A DNA stretch of 9,439 nt. Source: a bacterium. Lineage in GTDB: Bacteria; JACRDZ01; JAJRWM01. The stretch spans positions 1 through 9,439 of the forward strand of contig JAJRWM010000105.1 in the NCBI GenBank assembly GCA_024276815.1. Direction: 5' to 3'. Every line of letters begins with the position of its first letter. Within the stretch, counting starts at the first letter, position 1. The position numbers and the translations under genes were made by a program. Below, one piece after another: positions 5,790-9,439 of this stretch. The notes beneath the pieces are model-generated. The model was not told the origin of the DNA. It ran no database searches and was given only the letters and a program-made list of their open reading frames with translations.

Positions 5790-7318
5790 ATAATTTAGCG
5801 GAACTACTTTATCAAAACGCCGGGAGGTTCAGAAAGCGGATCGCGCTAAAATCAGGCGAGCGCCGGCTGACTTTCCAGCGGCTCAACCAGCGGACTAACC
5901 AGTTGGCCCGGGGCTTGCTCGGTCTTTTTGAGGAACCTGAGAACAGGGTCGGCATCCTGCTGAACAATTCCATCGAGTTTATCCTGGCTTATTTCGCCGT
6001 CGTCAAGACCGGGGCGACCGTGGTTCCGCTCAACAATTTCCTGAAAGCAACCGAACTGGAGTATATTTTCCAGGACAGCGGGCTTCAGATTTTGTTCACC
6101 GAACTGGTTTTTAAAGAAATTATCGGTTCGCTGAAGGTTAAGTTTCCCAAGCTGAAAGTTATCTACCTTGAGCCGGTCAAAGGTGAACTGTACTGGAGTG
6201 ATCTCTATCGGGGAGAGTCTGACGCGGACCTGGATTGCGTAATCGAACAGAGTGACATCGCTTCAATTTTATACACTTCCGGTACCACCGGCCGCCCCAA
6301 AGGCGCCATGTTAAGCCACGGCAACCTGTTGGCGAACGCTCTTTCAGGCAGCGAGACCATTGAAGTCAGCAAGTCAGACCGTTTCCTTCTTTTCCTGCCG
6401 ATGTTTCATTCCTTTACTTTCACCGTTACGGTCATCTTACCGCTCCTGCGCGGTTCCCGCATTGTCATACTGACTTCCGTGCGGCCCTTTAAAAAGGTCA
6501 TCAAGGCCTTGATCTTTGACCGGATCACGGTCTTTGTCGCGATACCTAGTGTCTACGCGGCCCTGGGCAACGCAGAGCTTCCTTGGTACGTTTTGCCTTT
6601 ATTATGTGTCCGCTGTTATGTCAGCGGTGGCGCCGCGTTGCCGGTAGCTGTCTGGGAACAATTTGAAAAGCGTTTCAAGGCGCCGTTGTTAGAGGGTTAC
6701 GGTTTAACGGAAGCTTCTCCGGTCGTAACCTTCAATTCGATAGCCCGTCAGCGTAAAGGCGGTTCCATCGGCAAGCCGCTACCCGGAGTCCAGGTCAAAA
6801 TTGTCGATGATAACGGAGCCGCCGTGTCGGTCGGAACCCCTGGTGAGTTGCTGGTTAAAGGGCCTAACGTGATGCGGGGCTATCTCAATCAAAGGGAGGC
6901 TACCGCTCAGGCTATCAGGGATGGCTGGCTGTATACCGGCGACATCGCGACCGTGGACGAGGACGGTTTCTATTACATCGTGGACCGGAAAAAAGACCTG
7001 ATTATCGTCAGGGGCATTAATGTTTACCCCAGAGAAATTGAAGAAACGCTGCACCGTCATCCCGCGGTCAGGGAAGCGGCGGTCATCGGCATTCCTGACG
7101 AGTTAAGAGGAGAAATACCCAAAGCGTTTGTGGTCTTGTTTGAGAATGAGCAGGTCAGCCGCCTGGAGTTAAAAAAGTTTTGCCAGGAGCATCTGGCTGA
7201 TTATAAAATTCCACATTTTTATGAAATTCGGGCAAGCTTGCCCAAAAATCCGACCGGGAAAATACTAAAACGACAACTTGTGTCAGAGGAGAAAGCCAGG
7301 CTTGCGAGTCATCAATGA
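5786..7318 (+). CDS. AMP-forming acyl-CoA synthetase, probably fatty acid-CoA ligase, 510 aa
   Basis: This is an ANL-superfamily adenylating enzyme that activates a carboxylic acid with ATP and then forms a thioester, most likely with CoA. Core motifs run in order: the P-loop ILYTSGTTGRPKGAMLSHGN (161-180), the acid-binding region FLPMFHSF (203-210), EGYGLTEASPVV (303-314), YTGDIATVDEDGFYYIVDR (383-401, hinge at about Asp400), KKDLIIVRGINVYPREIE (402-419), and the C-terminal PKNPTGKILKR (486-496) with the catalytic Lys492. Length (510 aa) and the GYGLTEAS segment fit medium/long-chain fatty acid-CoA ligases. Chain length and whether the acceptor is CoA or acyl carrier protein cannot be told from sequence alone. 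The start overlaps queH by 4 nt (ATGA) and the end overlaps ribF by 17 nt. No membrane segment is evident. Confidence 0.9.
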   Translation: MNNLAELLYQNAGRFRKRIALKSGERRLTFQRLNQRTNQLARGLLGLFEEPENRVGILLNNSIEFILAYFAVVKTGATVVPLNNFLKATELEYIFQDSGLQILFTELVFKEIIGSLKVKFPKLKVIYLEPVKGELYWSDLYRGESDADLDCVIEQSDIASILYTSGTTGRPKGAMLSHGNLLANALSGSETIEVSKSDRFLLFLPMFHSFTFTVTVILPLLRGSRIVILTSVRPFKKVIKALIFDRITVFVAIPSVYAALGNAELPWYVLPLLCVRCYVSGGAALPVAVWEQFEKRFKAPLLEGYGLTEASPVVTFNSIARQRKGGSIGKPLPGVQVKIVDDNGAAVSVGTPGELLVKGPNVMRGYLNQREATAQAIRDGWLYTGDIATVDEDGFYYIVDRKKDLIIVRGINVYPREIEETLHRHPAVREAAVIGIPDELRGEIPKAFVVLFENEQVSRLELKKFCQEHLADYKIPHFYEIRASLPKNPTGKILKRQLVSEEKARLASHQ

Positions 7319-8228
7319 AATAAAAGAAAAAACAAGTAATACTGGATATCTAGCTGTTACCCTGGGTAATTTTGACGGAGTTCATCTCGGGCACCGGGAG
7401 TTAATCGGGGAACTTGTCAGCCAGGCCCGGAGTCACAACGGGTCAAGCCTGGTCTTCTCTTTCTCCCCGCATCCCAGAGCGGTCCTGGCGCCGGATAAAA
7501 AAACGCCGCCCAAATTAAACACCAGGACAGAGCAAATTGAGCGGCTGGAAGAAACGGGCGTTGATTACCTGCTTTACTTCCCCTTTACCAAAGAACTGGC
7601 CCGATTAAGCGCCTGGGAGTTTACAGAATCAATTTTGTATCGGGAACTGGGAGTAAAAGAGATCATCCTCGGCCCCGGTTTCCGGTTTGGCTTCCAGCGA
7701 CAGGGCAACACGACACTGCTCCAGCTTTGGGGCGAGGAACTGGGATTCGAGGTTAAAGTTATCGAACCGGTGTGGCTGCATGGCGAAGCGATCAGTTCCA
7801 GCCGCATCCGCCAGCAACTTCTCCTGGGGGAGGTTGAGACCGCCGCCCAACTGCTGGGCTATCATTACACAGTTAGCGGAACGGTCATACCGGGCGCCGC
7901 CCGCGGCCGGGGAATGGGCTTTCCGACCATCAATTTGGAACTGCCGGAAAAACTAATCCCGAACAGCGGAGTTTATATCACCAAGGCCTTCATCAACAAC
8001 CAATGGTTCTTCGGCGTCAGCAACCTGGGCGTCAGGCCCACGTTCAAGGAAAACACCCTGACCCTTGAGACCCATTTCCTGGATTATTACGAAACAAGTC
8101 CGCCGGCAAATTTAACCCTTCATTTCCTCAAACGCTTACGATGCGAGACCACCTTTGACTCGGTTGAATCTCTCAAGGCGCAAATTCGCGGGGATATCCT
8201 GGAGGCCCGGAAATTTATTTCTTTTTAA
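7302..8228 (+). CDS. ribF: RibF, bifunctional riboflavin kinase/FAD synthetase, 308 aa
   Basis: RibF phosphorylates riboflavin to FMN and adenylates FMN to FAD. The N-terminal FAD synthetase module shows GNFDGVHLGH (22-31), the nucleotidyltransferase motif, SFSPHP (53-58), and SSSRIR (165-170). The C-terminal kinase module shows GRGMGFPTINL (202-212), SGVYITK (222-228), and SNLGVRPTF (240-248). Length matches the family. No ATG lies before GNFDG. The TTG at 7302 is chosen because it gives the family-like opening MRVINEIKEKT and follows AGAGGAG (7285-7291) with 10-nt spacing; a TTG at 7278 would add eight residues. The gene overlaps the end of the acyl-CoA ligase gene and ends the operon that began at ruvB. 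The weak start codon may hold down its expression relative to upstream genes. Confidence 0.95.
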   Translation: MRVINEIKEKTSNTGYLAVTLGNFDGVHLGHRELIGELVSQARSHNGSSLVFSFSPHPRAVLAPDKKTPPKLNTRTEQIERLEETGVDYLLYFPFTKELARLSAWEFTESILYRELGVKEIILGPGFRFGFQRQGNTTLLQLWGEELGFEVKVIEPVWLHGEAISSSRIRQQLLLGEVETAAQLLGYHYTVSGTVIPGAARGRGMGFPTINLELPEKLIPNSGVYITKAFINNQWFFGVSNLGVRPTFKENTLTLETHFLDYYETSPPANLTLHFLKRLRCETTFDSVESLKAQIRGDILEARKFISF

Positions 8229-8246
8229 AAAACGCTTCAGAAGCAT
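8227..8246 (-). terminator. Candidate terminator for the panE-like gene
   Basis: Read on the minus strand, an ATGCTT-CTG-AAGCGT stem-loop (8233-8246; includes one T-G pair) is followed at once by six T (8227-8232). It lies about 100 nt past the panE-like stop codon and overlaps the end of ribF by two bases. The stem is short, so it would be weak. No matching T-run exists on the plus strand to end the ribF operon. Confidence 0.4.
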
Positions 8247-8347
8247 GTTGCGAACAGGTATAAGGCAAAACAAGAACCTTGGAAACCCCGACTTTTACGC
8301 CAAAGGCGAATTGGGTGAAACGGCACGCTCCTTTACTACTCAATATC

Positions 8348-9280
8348 TCACCTTGATTCCAAGAATTTTATTAGGTTTACCAGAGTTTCGTTTACCGTAA
8401 CGTCAACGCAACATTGTTTGCCCAGCACGACAATCGCGCCGTTCAGGGCGTCAATCTCAAGCCGTTTGCCCCGCGCCAGATCTTGGTACATCGAGGAATT
8501 GTGACTGGCGGTTGGCGGTAGCATCTCTTCATAAAAAGCTTTTTTCAGCGTTTCGAGATTATCCCAGAACAACTTGACTCCCATCCTTTTGGTCACGGAA
8601 AAAATCTCCGTCATTACCCGGTCCATCAGAGCCACGGTTTCAGGCTGTTCGCCTAACCTGCCGTAGGCGACCCTGAGGATCGCCGATAGAGGATTGAGCG
8701 CGCAGTTGTATATTATTTTAGCCCAGATATAGGCGTCGATCTCGTCAGTGTAAAAGGTCGGCAAATTGGCGTCGTTGAATAAATCAGCCACCTTCCGAGC
8801 CTGGGTATCCAAATTTTGGTAAGGACTACCGACCGCGATTTTGTCAGCGAAGACAGTGACTTCAGTGTATCCCGGTCGATTAATTCTGAAGCCGATAATT
8901 ACCCGGCCGGCCAGAACTCTATCCCTGCCCAGAACATTAGCCAGCGTCTGGTAGTTGCCATAACCATTCTGTAAGGAGATAACCAGCGAGTTGGCATTTA
9001 TGTGTTCGGCGATATCCCGTGCCGCCTGTTCCGTGTCGAACGACTTGACCGTGACCAGCACCAGGTCAAAATCAGGCTGGCTGATCCCGCTTAAACCGGT
9101 GATACCTTTTATGCCGGCAATCCGATGTTCGCCCCAAATCCCCTCGATACGAAGACCGTTCTTTGTTATCTCAGCGATATGAGGGTCCCGGCCAAGAAAA
9201 GTTAGTTCGTTGCCCTCCTGAGCCAGGAAACCGCCAATGGTGCTACCCAGCGCGCCGGCGCCGTAAACAAGAATTTTCAT
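8348..9280 (-). CDS. panE: 2-dehydropantoate 2-reductase (PanE/ApbA family), 310 aa
   Basis: PanE reduces ketopantoate to pantoate with NADPH in the pantothenate/CoA pathway. The N-terminal Rossmann fold has MKILVYGAGALGS with the dinucleotide motif GAGALG (7-12), then VTVKS (76-80) and SLQNGYGN (102-109). The C-terminal helical domain has WAKIIYNCALNPLSAI (186-201), where Lys188 matches the catalytic lysine of the family, and SSMYQDLARGKRLEIDALNGAI (262-283), matching the conserved serine and glutamate (Glu275) of the substrate site. Length is normal and the frame intact. The ATG at 9280 is preceded on the minus strand by AAGGT about 10 nt away. The family includes many paralogues, so another 2-keto acid substrate is possible. 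The gene stands alone and converges on ribF; no other pantothenate gene is in the window. Confidence 0.88.
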   Translation of the reverse strand: MKILVYGAGALGSTIGGFLAQEGNELTFLGRDPHIAEITKNGLRIEGIWGEHRIAGIKGITGLSGISQPDFDLVLVTVKSFDTEQAARDIAEHINANSLVISLQNGYGNYQTLANVLGRDRVLAGRVIIGFRINRPGYTEVTVFADKIAVGSPYQNLDTQARKVADLFNDANLPTFYTDEIDAYIWAKIIYNCALNPLSAILRVAYGRLGEQPETVALMDRVMTEIFSVTKRMGVKLFWDNLETLKKAFYEEMLPPTASHNSSMYQDLARGKRLEIDALNGAIVVLGKQCCVDVTVNETLVNLIKFLESR

Positions 9281-9439
9281 ATTAAGACTTACCTTCTACA
9301 GGCGAACCTGAGGAGAAGCTCTTTCCCGAAAAAAAACGCTCCCCTCATCCTCGTAAACGCTTTAGTTGTTTTATGATAAGTTGTGCCCGCTTGAAACGCG
9401 CTCTAATTGCCAAAACCTTTTAATTCACTTTCCTTGATC

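Noticed and set aside
9281-9439. Upstream region of panE, examined for a promoter or a partial gene.
   Set aside because: A TATCAT on the minus strand has no matching -35, and no open frame with recognisable sequence enters from the window edge.

Overview
The window looks like a stretch of bacterial chromosome of moderate GC content. Genes are tightly packed with frequent 4-nt ATGA stop/start overlaps, purine-rich ribosome binding sites, and some GTG and TTG starts. The gene set (QueH, an AmrS-type radical SAM enzyme, RuvB, RibF, a fatty-acyl-CoA-ligase-like enzyme, a PanE-like reductase) would suit an anaerobic Clostridia/Peptococcaceae-like bacterium. That taxonomic guess is an inference and is weak. 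I see no insertion sequence, phage gene, CRISPR array, tRNA or rRNA.

Layout. (1) 2-283: the C-terminal 93 residues of a + strand protein resembling ParA-type ATPases. (2) 389-1183, minus strand: an unrecognised 264-aa protein with an N-terminal membrane anchor. (3) 1184-1374: a divergent intergenic region holding two dyad-symmetric sequences near the minus-strand start and a TATAAT almost touching the next + strand gene. (4) 1375-3597: a coupled + strand cassette of a beta-helix lipoprotein, a 75-aa single-pass membrane peptide, the AmrS-like radical SAM enzyme, and a 58-aa peptide with a signal-like N terminus. (5) 3598-4194: an AT-rich spacer of about 600 bp with an extended -10 promoter, four same-orientation DnaA-box-like sites (two perfect) and one possible small ORF. 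(6) 4195-8228: a tightly overlapped + strand operon of ruvB, queH, an acyl-CoA ligase gene and ribF. (7) 8348-9280, minus strand: a panE-like ketopantoate reductase gene convergent with ribF. (8) 9281-9439: upstream region of panE with no gene recognised.

How the parts relate. The ruvB operon mixes housekeeping functions (Holliday junction migration, queuosine tRNA modification, acyl activation, FAD synthesis). Nothing ties these into one pathway, so the tight overlaps probably reflect co-expression. The 1375-3597 cassette is the more distinctive unit: a cytosolic radical SAM enzyme translated in coupling with three small envelope-directed proteins, with the usual AmrA and Memo-type AmrB partners absent from the window. 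The DnaA-box spacer is the best non-coding candidate, either as an origin-like or DnaA-titrating locus or as a DnaA-responsive ruvB promoter.
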